Numbered from the stretch's first letter, positions 36,001 to 48,600 are shown. The stretch is 64,000 bases of DNA from Alopecurus myosuroides (GCA_028641055.1 CM054057.1:728410484-728474483); one strand, 5' to 3'. Program-made: numbers and translations. Notes: generated by a model not told the origin, from the sequence alone.

Positions 36001-38749
36001 CGAGTACTGTTGAGGCTTCCGTGCTCAATTTCCACACCGTCCATCCAGTCCTGGGGAGTCTTCACATGTTAGTGAGGGTTTATCGTCCTCCTCAGGACAC
36101 AACCCACAGCTTGGTTGATCTCAAGTTGGTCGCTACCCTTAGACGACATCGCCAGGAACGCGATGGCCTGGATCGCCATGAACACATCTGCACGGTTTTG
36201 CTTGCCATCACACATATGACTTGTGTACTCGGCTTGTGTGGTTTTTTTTATTCTGAACCCGTAGCAACGCACGGGCAATTTTGCTAGTAATAAAGCAAAG
36301 ACATGAAGCCAATCGACAACAGAAAACTTACTGAGCAAGATCTGATAAGTATCGGAGACCTGGTCCGATAGTTTCTTCAGTTCGGTCTGAGCGGCATTGC
36401 ACTTCTTCTTGTATTTGGAAACATCTTTCTTCAAGGTTTTCATGTCATCCTCAAGGATTTCCCTTCGTTTCATCTCGGCAAGAAGAAGTTGTTCGGTCCT
36501 CAGTAAAGTTTCATCAGACCGGGTTATCTGTGCCTGTAAGTAGCAAGGAATGCAAGTATTAGTTGGATTGTAGGGAAAGCTGAAGGTGGCGTAAAGTACC
36601 AAGCATCACTTTTGCAAGTCATACTTGGAACTTGGGGACTAGGTATGCAATATGAGATACAAAGTGTCCTTACCTGGTGCTCTGCAGCCATGCGCTCCAA
36701 GATCTGGCTCTCCGAAGTCTTCATAGTGAGGAGAGTGTCCATCAACTGATCGAAAGTGTCTTTACTTGTATCAGAAGACCCGGGGCCTTGGAAATTCCGG
36801 GAAGGAGCTTTCTTCTTAGTAGGAGGTGGAACCCGGGTCATTTGTGTGTCGGAATCCGACGCTCCTTCTTCTGCACCCAAGACGGTGGTTTTGTTCTTCT
36901 TGCTTGCATGGGAAGCAATTGGATACTCGGCTCCTTGCGTGTCCGGGTTCGGCGGCGACGCTTGTTTTTCACCGCTGGACGCGGCTGTAGTCTTATCAGC
37001 CGGGCTCCCTTACCCGGGCCCTCGGTCCCCGTTTCCTCTTGATCGCTGACAACGACCGTGGCCCTATAAGATGTTGTCAGTGACCAGCTAAATACACAGT
37101 CAAGAGAGGGTGATGAAATACGGTGGAACATCAGGAAGGGGATCTTACCCGGTATTCACCGCAAAGTCACAAGGAAATCCATCGCTGGACTCGGGAGAAG
37201 CTGGAAATTATCAAGTTAGATGTCATATGGGAATGGTTTAAAGAGAATGTGTTGACCCAGAAAAGATAGGGTAATTACCAGCCCGCCGCGGGGGGGTCGA
37301 TGAAATACCCGGGTTAAGGGCATCATCACCGGGTGATTTCGAGTTGACCTACGTTTGGTTACGGGCGACTCCTTCAAGAACGGCCAGTGGGATAACGTCA
37401 AGGTAGTTCAAGTATATCATTAAAGTAATGCGAGTTGAAGGCGAGGAGGAGATATGAAACCTTGGAGGTGGCCTCTTGAGTCTTTCTTTTGGATCCGACC
37501 TTGACTGTCGGCTCCAGTTCTTCCTCGTCGCTGGCGGATTCTACCTTGCCATCGGAGTTTTCTTCCTCGTCATCTTCTTGTTCTGGATATCATCAAAAGT
37601 TATGGTTGGAAATGAAGGGGTTATGGTGAGTTCAAGGGAACCAAATAAAATCCGGAGAGTACCTTCGTCCGAGTTAACAGTTTCTTGCCCTCTGGACTTT
37701 CGGAGCTAGGGGAGGCATTGGTTTTCCAAAAATCATCGTCAGCTGAAAAGTGTTAGCATAAGGGTTATTAACTGCATTAAGTGGAAAAAGCAAGTAAAGG
37801 CATCAAAGTCGGGTTTTCACCTTGGGGGCTGGGTTCTCAAGCGTGAAGGGCTCTAACCCGGATATGTTCCGGATTACCTCGAGCTTTTCGGTCAGAAAAC
37901 CCTTGATGGTTTTATGAGTATCGCCAGCTGCGAAGATGTTGTCGGAGTACCGGAGCGGGTCTGTAGGTTGCCCTGAATACTCGCACATTAACTTTGTGCG
38001 GATGGAGTTGGGTTGAATCCGGAAATCTACCCAAGTCTTCACCAGGTTTAGCCCGATGAGGCCTTGGGCTGTGAGAGTGGTGATTTTGGCTAAAAGAGGT
38101 TGAATTGCCTCCCTGTCCGAGTCTGGGGCAAAGGCACTAAATTTATCAGAGATGTCAAGAAGACCCTCTGAGTAACCCGGCAGCTTCCTTTGGCCGGGTG
38201 GGGAAGTGTCTTGGCAGTAGAAGTAGGAGAGCTGCCAGTGCTTGACATGGGAATTAAGGGTGGGGGTGGCATCAGAGAATTCTTGCGGCGCTGGATGGAA
38301 ACCCCGCCGCAAGCGAGAAGCGCCCCGTCACCGCTCTCGCGGCACGGTTTGCATTGAAAGAGCTCGATGAAAAGAGCTAGACTTGGCGAAGTGCACAAGT
38401 ATGATTCGGAAATGACTATGAAGTGGGAGATGTTGAGAACAGAATTAGGCCCGATATCAAAGACACGAAGACCGTAATGATTTAAAACATCACGGAAAAA
38501 GGGGTGACCCGGTGGGCGGAAGCCCCGGGTCACATGTTCCACAAAGCAAATTACCTCGCCTTTTGTCGGGGTGGGCCGGGTCTCCTTGCCCGGCACTCTC
38601 CATTGAATATCCTCTTGAGGAGGAAGGACTCCCAGCTCCACTAGCTCCTCCAGCTTGGATTTGGTGACTGTAGACCGCGCCCAGTTGGCGGATATGGAGT
38701 TGGCGGCTTTAACTTTGGTTGGAGTTTTCCCCTGCTTTTTGGGAGCCAT
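33030..38749 (-). CDS. Antisense gene of Gyp (Transposase_28 type), multi-exon, one frameshift
   Basis: Opposite to gag. Exon 1 (37821-38749) starts MAPKKQGKTPTKVKA, carries the PF04195-like core (RGFRPPGHPFF, HYGLRVFDIGPNS, LLACGGVSIQRRKNS) and ends AAG/GTGAAA. One-base frameshift near 38270 in a C-rich run, relative to copy 2. Small acidic exons follow (about 37664-37743, 37463-37590, 37279-37340, 37146-37200, 36674-37064 ending ILERMAAEHQ), then a coiled-coil exon (about 36331-36536, KRREILEDDMKTLKKDV), an intron holding a Helitron, and a last exon (33030 to about 33713) with GTKFILDAVKWP, FPEFKADGS and PFDILEKW. Its TATA box is at 39550-39557. The last two exons match 53078-54061. Product function is unknown; the layout suggests a nuclear or particle-associated coiled-coil protein, which is inference. 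Confidence 0.65.
33762..36287 (-). mobile_element. Non-autonomous Helitron in an intron of the antisense gene
   Basis: Starts TCTTTACCTAATAATAAAG after an A and ends CTAG before a T, with a hairpin near the 3' end (CCCGT...ACGGG around AGCAACGC, 36259-36276) eight bases before CTAG. It makes no target duplication and sits between A and T, as Helitrons do. By termini the Helitron strand is plus (TC at 33762, CTAG at 36287); it lies in an intron of a minus-strand gene. The intron is about 50-130 bp in copy 2. No Rep/helicase is encoded. Contents are a MITE- or gene-like block at 34400-35250 (minus frame 34484-35101, Pro/Ala-rich ending SSSDEDSAN, with a TIR-like end near 35249) and unidentified gene-like fragments. 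Confidence 0.75.
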
Positions 38750-39549
38750 GTGGTTGACCTGCAAAATGCAAAGTAAAAGGATAAGAGGACTGAGACCCGG
38801 AAGTTGTGAGCCGGCCGAGTATCGGTGGGGTAATATTGAGACATGAAAAATTGCGTGCAACCCGGGTGTTAGCTCACCGAGTAAAGTTTGAAATTGTCCG
38901 GGTATCAAGTATTATGACGAAAATTATGGAGATCTAAATGTTGAAGGGGTTCTTTGGGGACGATGGATGGCCGCATAGACACTTAACGCGAATAAAAGGA
39001 ACTGAAAAGGGGAAGTCCGGCCGGGTGATTGAGGCCAAGGCGGAAATTTTGAGTGGATCGGGCCCAGATTGGGAATCTTATCTTCGGATTTGTGGTGAAA
39101 TTAATACTTGCAGGTAGTAGGAGAATGGATTGGAACCCATAACCTATCTATTATGCGAGATGGAAAGAATGTTAGCAACTTAATTCGGCATGGCCGAGGA
39201 ATCGTTGGCGGGTTGATTTGGATCTAATCTAAGGTGAAATCAAAAAGTGCAAGGGCGAATTAATGGACGCAAGTGGCTTACCGGAGGAGATCTGAGCGAG
39301 GCTTTGCGGAGGCAGATGGCGCAAGCCTGGTGTCCCTTTGCGGTCCTTGACGGGCCGGATGGGGATTCGCCGGCGGATCTCGGCGGCGGCGCGGGGCGAG
39401 TCGTGGCGGATCGCAGCCTCCGGCCGATGGGCTCCGGTGATACGCGCGGGATTTCCGTGGTGGTGCTCAGTGGGAGTGAGCTGAGAAGGAGAAAGGAAGC
39501 GGAATGGGGGGAAATGAGCCGTTAGGGTTCGGGTTACCCCCAAGGAGCT

Positions 39550-39557
39550 TATTTATA
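39550..39557 (-). promoter_or_regulatory. TATA box of the antisense gene, Gyp copy 3
   Basis: TATAAATA on the minus strand, about 800 bp upstream of the ATG at 38749. A GC-rich leader follows, with a donor CCG/GTAAGC near 39282 and an acceptor TTTTGCAG just before the ATG exon. Confidence 0.55.
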
Positions 39558-39907
39558 GTATAAGTGGGTAAGCCCGGTTCGGTGAGTGGGGGCCGGGAGT
39601 TGCGGAGGTAAACGGCTATTTATTCAAGTTTCTACGAGATATGCGCCAAATATTGAGCAAGGCATCTGGATAAAAGAGAGAAGGGAATCCATCCCGTGAT
39701 ATCAGGATCGATTATCGAGTATGGAATTAGGGTTTTAGACCTGGAAAATTAATGGTGTTTGGGGGAAAAACCCGGGTTACTACATGGCCGCCGTGGAGTA
39801 AGGCCTAGCTGAATATCAGAGCATCTTAACCCGGCCTCTATATGCCTGTATGTTTGATATCTTTGCAGGGAATAGCGAGCGCTTCAAGGAGGATCCATGA
39901 AGCCCAG

Positions 39908-39924
39908 GCTATTCTGGGGACTAC
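39908..39924 (+). other. Polypurine-tract region of Gyp copy 3
   Basis: GCTATTCTGGGGACTAC directly before the 3' LTR; conserved in copy 2. Confidence 0.5.
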
Positions 39925-40403
39925 TGACGGGGGGATGATAACCCGGTAGGCCAAACTCCAAGGAGTAACCCGGCCCAAAGAACGATGCGCAGGATCCGGC
40001 TAAGGATAGGGAAGCTTGTGGAGGCCCAAGTTTGTAGGCCCAGCAACCCGGATTGTGGATTATTGTAAAGGAAAGCTAGGGTTTGTGCGCCGTGTCCGGG
40101 TAGGATCCAGGGTGCGCCTTGGGGAATAAGCCAGGGGGGTGCGGGTGCTTTATAAACCGACCCCCAGGTCTAATTTAGACAGAGATCTAAGAACCCTAGA
40201 TATAGCGCTTGGTATCGAGCATCCAGTGTAATCCAGAGTTGAGTTGTTATATCAAGATCGGAGACTCGGCGACTTTGATTGCCGGCTACCAGATCGAATT
40301 GCACCATGTTTTCCTCTGAGCTAAACCCTCTCCCAAATACCTGTGTCGTCTTGCCCCAAGATCAGTTACCCCCGGTAACATCTGCCGTGATTATCCCACG
40401 ACA
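39925..40403 (+). repeat. 3' LTR of Gyp copy 3
   Basis: 479 bp, identical to the 5' LTR except at two positions. Confidence 0.95.
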
Positions 40404-40408
40404 GTGTG

Positions 40409-41035
40409 GGTTGTTAGTTCCCGCGGAGGAGCTACGAGTAGTGTTGTCCCTCATGACAATACCACCCGAAGCACCATGTTTGTTCTTCTTCTTGTTCTTC
40501 TTCTTCTTGTTCCTTTTCTTGGCTACATAGCCAAGACCTTGCTTGCCCACTTGTTGCCTTGGAGCACTCACTTGAGGTCTAGAAATGACCGCATTAGTGC
40601 TTGGGGCAACCACTTGTGGGGTGGCAAGCACCACCTTTTCAACTTGAGTGCTTTTGCCCTTGAGCCTTGCTAGCTCATCCTTCAACCTAGCATTTTCTTC
40701 AATAATATTTGCATGATCACAAGAAGAAGTAGAAGTGCTAGGATGGTTAGATTGAGTAAGTTGAGTTTGAAGTTGTTCATGCAACTCTTTGAGGGATGAG
40801 TGTTGGCTTTCCAAAGCTTTGTGAGCAATGGTTAGCTTTTCAAACTCCTCGGTTAGTTTACCATGACCAACCCCAAACTCTACTTTATCCTTTTTAGCCT
40901 TTCTATATTTAGCAATAGCAAGATCACGTTCCTTAATGATTTTAGAGACAAGTTCATTATGAGTAGTTTCAATAGTTTCAAGTTCATCCTCTACAGAAAC
41001 TCTACCATCATGCTCTTCTTCAAGAGTCATTGAGA
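40409..41035 (-). pseudogene. Copia gag C-terminal segment (coiled coil)
   Basis: Part of the Copia gag frame between the two nested insertions. It has heptad-like coiled coil (DELETIETTHNELVSKI, ALESQHSSLKELHEQL, ARLKDELARLK), then a basic Lys/Asn-rich stretch (KKRNKKKKNKKKNK). It joins on the right to 49776-50335 across the long-LTR element, and on the left to the protease region below 27925. Long coiled-coil gag tails are a feature of SIRE-type elements. Confidence 0.75.
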
Positions 41036-42417
41036 GAGATTGTAACACCTGGGGTGTTACCTGTTTGTTTTGTTTTTTGTTTGCATCATCTGCATCCCAT
41101 AAGCATTGCATCATGTTTTCCAAACCACTCAAAACTTCAAAACAATTTAAACTTTCACACCTTGCTCCAAATTTCCAATTTCAAAATTGTAACTTAAACC
41201 ACTCAATTGTTTTTCAATAATTTGAAGTTGTTTTAATCCAATTGCTTGTTAATAAAATTTTCCCTGTTATCAAAACCCTAATGGCCAATTGAATTTCAAA
41301 TAAAATCCTAGTTGATATGATCCAAATTGAGGTTTAAAAAAAAATTAAGTTCTTGCAAAACCAAATTTCAATAATGTTTGCATAATGGTTTTGAAACTTA
41401 TTAAATGGAATCTATTTATTTCCAAAAATTCCCAAAAGCAACCTTATTTGAAAATTCACCCAACCACTTTAAAATTCCACCTAATAATTCCAATTTTGAG
41501 AATAATGCTAACATTGCTTCCATTTTGTTGTTTTGAAAGTAATAAAATTATCTAATGAAATAAAACCCTAAACCCCCCCCCAAAACCTTCTTCCATCTAT
41601 CTCTCCCTTTGCTTCCATTACAAAAAAAAAAAGGCAAAAAAAAAAAATAGAAAGAGAGGAGTGGGGAGGCAGGCCAGCCCACAAGGGGCAGCCCACCTAC
41701 AACCCTGAAGGAAGCCCACCTTCCCCCAAGCCCAGCCCCAAGCGTTGTCTTCCTCGTACGGACAGAGGGGAGATGTCGCTGTCATCTCTCCCTCCATGGT
41801 CCCTCCAGCCCCCTCCTTATCTACCCGGGAGAGGATCCCAAACCCTAGCCCTAGCCTCTCCCTCTCCCTTCTCCCTCCGCCAGCCGCCGCCACCCCTTCC
41901 TCTTCGTCCTCTACTATCCCTCCCTCTTTCTCTGAAGTTTCTGAACCCACATCCCCACCACCATGGCTGCCACCTTCCTCCCCTCATCGCCGGTCACACG
42001 GGCACCTCGAGGGTCCTCTGACCGTGGGAATGGAACAAGCTCCCATCCACCTCCAATTTCTCTGAAGACTCGGAGGCGGGAGGAGGCCCGAGCCGGCCGC
42101 GCCGTCGCCGGCAACTCTGCCGTCGTTTCTGCCTCGACAATCCGACGGCGACCCCTGCCCATCTTCCCTTCGACGATGACGCCTCGCGTCCCTTCCGCGA
42201 CCGCACGCCCAGGTGATGGCCCCACCTCGGCCTAGGCCCCTCTCCTCCCCTGCTTTGTTCGCCCCGCCATCGAGCGGAGGGCGCAGTTCGTCGTTGACGA
42301 ACGCTCTGTTCTCTGTCCGATAGATGGGCTCAGTATATTCAGTTACGATTCTGAAAACTGTCCGCGAGCTGCACCACTTATTCCGTCAGATCCAAGTGGT
42401 ATCACAAAACAGCACCA

Positions 42418-42470
42418 TAGCCCAGTGGCACAGGCCTTGTGCGCGAGCCCGACGTCCAGGGATCAAGTCC
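42418..42470 (+). other. tRNA-like A/B box module 1 in 5' LTR
   Basis: A box TAGCCCAGTGG (42418-42428), B box GGATCAAGTCC (42460-42470), 31 bases apart. Repeated in the 3' LTR at 47018-47070. Confidence 0.5.
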
Positions 42471-42605
42471 CCTTCGAGGCAATAAGCCTCCTTTTTGCCT
42501 TTGTTTCCCGCAGGCACAGTTTCTGAATGTTTCTGTGTTAACTTCAGTTACTGCATCTGACCCTATATGTACTTTCAGTTCTGTATCTAAACAAACCTCG
42601 TGGAG

Positions 42606-42661
42606 CAGCCCAGTGGCTAGTGCCTTACTCTTTCCCATCCAACCAGCCCAAGTTCGAATCC
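42606..42661 (+). other. tRNA-like A/B box module 2 in 5' LTR
   Basis: A box CAGCCCAGTGG (42606-42616), B box AGTTCGAATCC (42651-42661), 34 bases apart. Repeated in the 3' LTR at 47204-47259. Its start lies 188 bp after module 1. Confidence 0.5.
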
Positions 42662-45192
42662 CACGGGCAGCACCCTATTTCTTTTGCCATTGCTTTTCCC
42701 TAAAATGCTACTATTTTTGTAAATGCTATAACTTTGTCATGTTAACTCCAAATCATAAACTTTAAATATGTTTCAAAATTAAATTGTCTATCCAACTATG
42801 CCATTTGTTCACTGTTTTGAAAACTCCAAATGCATTTAAAATTCAAATTTGAATAATTCAATTGTAATTTGCAACAATTCATAAATAATTCATACTATTT
42901 CCAAATAAGGCAAATAAAATATGTTTTCCATACCATTTCAACTCATCTTTCCAAATATAAATTTTGTTTCCTGGTTTGAATAATTTAAATTGCCTAAACA
43001 ATTTAAATCTTGTTTAATTCAATTAAAAATTGTTTAATATTGTTTAATTCATAATTAAATAATCCTAAGTCCAATTTCAAAATGTGAAACATGTAATCCA
43101 ACTAAAATTTGATGTTCTTTTCAAATATCAACTTTGTTATTTGTTTTGAACATTTTAAATGGTTGAAAACAACAAATACTTGTGTGTTCCCTTTAAGGCA
43201 CCCAAAATTTCCCTAAGTTAATAATAAAATTCTAAATTGCTACACCCCATTTCAATTTAATTCTAATGTTGTTATTTCGCTGTTTCCCTTTTGCATGCAT
43301 CATACTAAACCACCAGCACCTGTTGATTAGTTGGAAAACAAATAACCTAACCAAAATCCCTGGGCTTTTCATATGCAACTCACATTGCATAAGTGTCCAT
43401 TTAAATTTGTTTAACTTGTCAACTAGCTTATTTCTATGCATCTTTAAACTTGTCATGCATCCATATCTTGATCATGCTGGATCTTTTGCCGTAGTAGTAA
43501 TTGTTGCATCCGGTGTTTGTTCGAGGTTCATTGCTTCTTCCCGGATAGGACGTTGAGATGCTGTGAGCAACGACAAGTTCTGCTACCTTGCGGGATCTCA
43601 GGCAAGTATACTCACTTGCTGCCATATGGCTGCCTTTCATCACTTGTTACCGATTCTTTCCGTTGTTCTTTTCTGCTAGCCTGAGTAGTAGTTGTTTCTG
43701 TTACGAACCCATCACATGAATCCCTTAACCTTGATATTGCCTCACTACCATACCTATAACCATTGCTTGTTGCCCGTGTCTTACTATCTTGCTTAGGGTT
43801 GTTTTGCTCGAGTCTGTTACCCGTTACTTTCTGTTATTACTCTATTATGTTCTGGGGGCTCGATGTTAATCAATCAATCATGCTAATGTTGCTATTAATA
43901 ATAAATTTGATGATAAGGCACCGGCAGGAGGCCCTTTGTGGTTTTGAGGCCTGCTAGTGTCGACCCTAATAGGAAAAGGGTCTTGTCTACTGATCCATGA
44001 TGAGCGCACTACCCGCATTTGGGGAGTATGGGCTCCCCTCAGTTTGACCCGATTCGCATCTCGTCCAAATCGCCTCATTTAGTTCGGGTTTTCCATTTGC
44101 TGCATGCATGATCTTGCGAGCCCTTGGTACCCGGGTGGAACTTTCGTAGTCGGCATATAGGGGGACACGGTCTTAGAGTGCTATGAGGGTCCATTTTCTT
44201 CTGGGCCCGAGTAGCCGTGCGCCCAAGGTGCTTTGGGCTTGATGCGAAGAAGGGTTGGATTGTGTTGAGTGCCCCGCTTGGTGGAGTGGCGCTCCATCTG
44301 GCGGGATATTCATGAGTGTACGGCTAAATTGGTGCAACCCTGCAGGGATAATCTTCTCGAGAAGCCGTGTTTTCCGCGGTTATGGATTACTTGGTGAAAG
44401 TACTGGCTAACAAGTACTCAGGACAACTTAAACATAATGATCAACCATGATATACCCACTGATTAACAACTTGACTAGTAACAGGTTTATTCACACAATA
44501 ACTTGAATCACCTTAATACAACTGTGTGAGTTATCCTCGGATTGCTTCTTTGGCTAAAGGGGCGAGATCCAGGATGGGTTTGTTTGAAGTTATCCTTCAG
44601 TTGGTTACTATTACTCGATCTTATCCCCTTTCTGATAGTTGGAAGTAATAGAATCTCTGTAGTTGGTTAGTGCAGCCTGCTGTCGCTTATTTGCAATAAC
44701 CCCCTTCCTTTCCGTTGATCCTAAAGTATTTGTATCTTGTGATGACTGGCTACGCCGGTATCTTGTGAGTATGGGTTTTATCCCCCTTGCCAGTACTTAA
44801 CCGTACTGACCCACGAATCTCTTTCGTGGCTGCAAATTCCAAATTGCAGTCAACAGGTTTGAAGTCTGACGACGTTAGCTCGGGAATCCCTCCGGCTTGG
44901 CCTGGGCAGGGATTGGACGCCTTCGGTTATCTTCAGGACTCTTAGTCCAATTTGGATCTTGTCCGTAGCCGGACGCTATGTTGTTTTCTTCCGCTGTTAT
45001 CTGGATCTTTGTAATGTATCAGTTGTAACCCTGGCTCGTTTGAGTCATCTTGTATCTATCTGCTTCTGTTGTAATTGTGGATTATTCGTGAACTATTGTA
45101 ATGTTATCATAAATGGCAACCTAGAATCGGTTATTATGCGGATTTGGCGGGAATGCTGAAATCTGCATAGTGCCCGATCTCGGGGCGTCACA

Positions 45193-45661
45193 AATGGTAT
45201 CAGAGCCTTGGTTCCGATTCCCGATATTGTTTCGATACGAATGGTTATCGAAGCAACGGGTCCACAAAGCCTGTAGGTTAACCTCGCTAACGGTCGTTGT
45301 TTCTAGAGTGTCAAAAACTATTTCTGCTAAACTATTTTGGAAAACATCTCAATAGGATTCTGGATTTTTCTCCTTACCCCTATTCTATTTCCCCTCCATC
45401 TTATTTGTTTTGGAGTCTTCCCTTGTCTATCTTTCAAAGTGTTAGGATCTACGTGGGTGGACGTTTTCTGAGCTTTTAACTAGTAGGTTCGATCATCGGA
45501 AGATTCCTGGTGGAAGAACATTCATCACTCCAGCAAGAAGCCTTGTTAGTGGTGTCGAGGAGATCAACTGGAAGCACGAAGAATCGGTAGTCGAACTTCT
45601 TTCCCCTCCCGGGTTTAGCAGGTGGATTGCGAGGGCGCAATCCCTTGTTAGTGGTGTCGTC
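45193..45661 (+). other. 469-bp interior of the giant-LTR element
   Basis: Primer site TGGTATCAGAGCC at 45195-45207 (initiator Met-tRNA type). No ORF. A direct repeat CTTGTTAGTGGTGTCG occurs near 45544 and 45645, and a hairpin GATTGCG-AGGG-CGCAATC lies at 45625-45642. No clear polypurine tract precedes the 3' LTR. Confidence 0.8.
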
Positions 45662-48600
45662 TGTAACACCTGGGTGTTCCTGTTTGTTTTCTTTTTTGTT
45701 TGCATCATCTGCATCCCATAAGCATTGCATCATGTTTTCAAACCACTCAAAACTTCAAAACAATTTAAACTTTCACACCTTGCTCCAAATTTCCAATTTC
45801 AAAATTGTAACTTAAACCACTCAATTGTTTTTCAATAATTTGAAGTTGTTTTAATCCAATTGCTTGTTAATAAATTTTCCCTGTTATCAAAAACCCTAAT
45901 GGCCAATTGAATTTCAAATAAAATCCTAGTTGATATGATCCAAATTGAGGGTTAAAAAAAAAATTAAGTTCTTGCAAAACCAAATTTCAATAATGTTTGC
46001 ATAATGGTTTTGAAACTTATTAAATGGAATCTATTTATTTCCAAAAATTCCCAAAAGCAACCTTATTTGAAAATTCACAACCACTTTAAATTCCACCTAA
46101 TAATTCCAATTTGAGAATATGCTAACATTGCTTCCATTTTGTTGTTTTGAAAGTAATAAAATTATCTAATGAAATAAAACCCTAAACCCCCCCCCCCCAA
46201 AAACCTTCTTCCATCTATCTCTCCCTTTGCTTCCATTACAAAAAAAAAGGCAAAAAAAAAATAGAAAGAGAGGAGTGGGGAGGCAGGCCAGCCCACAAGG
46301 GGCAGCCCACCTACAACCCTGAAGGAAGCCACCTTCCCCCAAGCCCAGCCCCAAGCGCTGTCTTCCTCGTACGGACAGAGGGGAGATGTCGCTGTCATCT
46401 CTCCCTCCATGGTCCCTCCAGCCCCCTCCTTATCTACCCGGGAGAGGATCCCAAACCCTAGCCCTAGCCTCTCCCTTCTCCCTCCGCCAGCCGCCGCCAC
46501 CCCTTCCTCTTCGTCCTCTGCTATCCCTCCCTCTTTCTCTGAAGTTTCTGACCACATCCCCACCACCATGGCTGCCACCTTCCTCCCCTCATCGCCGGTC
46601 ACACGGGCACCTCGAGGGTCCTCTGACCGTGGGAATGGAACAAGCTCCCATCCACCTCCAATTTCTCTGAAGACTCGGAGGCGGGAGGAGGCCCGAGCCG
46701 GCCGCGCCATCGCCGGCAACTCTGCCGTCGTTTCTGCTCGACAATCGACGGCGACCCCTGCCCATCTTCCCTTCGACGACGACGCCTCGGTCCCTTCCGC
46801 GACCGCACGCCCAGGTGATGGCCCCCCTTGGCCTAGGCCCCTCTCCTCCCCTGCTTTGTTCGCCCCGCCATCGAGCGGAGGGCGCAGTTCGTCGTTGACG
46901 AACGCTTGTTCTCTGTCCGATAGATGGGCTCAGTATATTCAGTTACGATTCTGAAAACTGTCCGCGAGCTGCACCACTTATTCCGTCAGATCCAAGTGGT
47001 ATCACAAAACAGCACCATAGCCCAGTGGCACAGGCCTTGTGCGCGAGCCCGACGTCCAGGGATCAAGTCCCCTTCGAGGCAATAAGCCTCCTTTTTGCCT
47101 TTGTTTCGCAGGCACAGTTTCTGAATGTTTCTGTGTTAACTTCAGTTACTGCATCTGACCCTATATGTACTTTCAGTTCTTTATCTAAAAAAAACCCGTG
47201 GAGCAGCCCAGTGGCTAGTGCCTTACTCTTTCCCATCCAACCAGCCCAAGTTCGAATCCCACGGGCAGCACCCTATTTCTTTTGCCATTGCTTTTCCTAA
47301 AATGCTACTATTTTTGTAAATGCTATAACTTTGTCATGTTAACTACAAATCATAAACTTTAAAATGTTTATTGTTCAAAATTAAATTGTCTATCCAACTA
47401 TGCCATTTTGTTCACTGTTTTGAAAACTCCAAATGCATTTAAAATTCAAATTTGAATAATTCAATTGTAATTTGCAACAATTCATAAATAATTCATACTA
47501 TTTCCAAATAGGCAAATAAAAATATGTTTTTCATACCATTTCACTCATCTTTCCAAATATAAATTTTGTTTCCTGGTTTGATTAATTTAAATGCCTAAAC
47601 AATTTAAATCTTGTTTAATTCAATTAAAAATTGTTTATATTGTTTAATTCATAATTAAATAATCCTAAGTCCAATTTCAAAATGTGAAACATGTAATCCA
47701 ACTAAAATTTGATGTTCTTTTCAAATATCAACTTTGTTATTTGTTTTGAACATTTTAAATGGTTGAAAACAACAAATACTTGTGTGTTCCCTTTAAGGCA
47801 CCCAAAATTTCCCTAAGTTAATAATAAAATTCTAAATTGCTACACCCCATTTTCAATTTAATTCTAATGTTGTTATTTCGCTGTTTCCCTTTTGCATGCA
47901 TCATACTAAACCACCAGCACCTGTTGATTAGTTGGAAAACAAATAACCTAACCAAAATCCTGGGCTTTTCATATGCAACTCACATTGCATAAGTGTCCAT
48001 TTAAATTTGTTTAAACTTGTCAACTAGCTTATTTAGCATCTTTAAACTTGTCATGCATCCATATCTTGATCATGCTGGATCTTTTGCCGTAGTAGTAATT
48101 GTTGCATCGGTGTTTGTTCGAGGTTCATTGCTTCTTCCGGATAGGACGTTGAGATGTGTGAGCAACGACAAGTTCTGCTACCTTGCGGGATCTCAGGCAA
48201 GTATACTCACTTGCTGCCATATGGCTGCCTTTCATCACTTGTTACGATTCTTTCCGTTGTTCTTTTCTGCTAGCCTGAGTAGTAGTTGTTTCTGTTACGA
48301 ACCCATCACATGAATCCCTTAACCTTGATATGCCTCACTACCATACCTATAACCATTGCTTGTTGCCCGTGTCTTACTATCTTGCTTAGGGTTGTTTTGC
48401 TCGAGTCTGTTACCCGTTACTTTCTGTTATTACTCTATTATGTTCTGGGGGCTCGATGTTAATCAATCAATCATGCTAATGCTGCTATTAATAGTAAATT
48501 TGATGATAAGGCACCGGCAGGAGGCCCTTTGTGTTTTGAGGCCTGCTAGTGTCGACCCTAATAGGAAAAGGGTTCTTGTCTACTGATCCATGATGAGCGC

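Larger units (their letters stand above)
27925..40403 (+). mobile_element. Gyp copy 3: complete, young, non-autonomous Gypsy element
   Basis: A 12,479-bp element with two 479-bp LTRs that differ at two positions (28050/40050 and 28273/40273) and a perfect target duplication GTGTG (27920-27924, 40404-40408). It has an intact gag-protease ORF, a stump of RT, no RNase H or integrase, and the family's antisense gene on the minus strand, plus a Helitron. Two changes in 479 bp imply roughly 0.16 million years at the commonly used grass rate of 1.3e-8 per site per year. Movement would have needed RT and integrase from relatives such as copy 2. It sits in the Copia gag-pol reading frame. Confidence 0.95.
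41041..45192 (+). repeat. 5' LTR of the giant-LTR element
   Basis: 4152 bp. Order: AT-rich U3 with a GTAACACC/GGTGTTAC inverted repeat at its very start, GC-rich leader (41640-42300), two tRNA-like modules, AT-rich section, exon-like block near 43552-43604, and conserved tail with an open exon-like block near 44852-44947. Homologous to 1216-4383. Confidence 0.85.

Noticed and set aside
41745..42235. Ser/Pro-rich ORFs in the GC-rich leader of the giant LTRs
   Set aside because: Several frames on both strands are open and they change in the second LTR at 46386-46954; no conserved start or domain.
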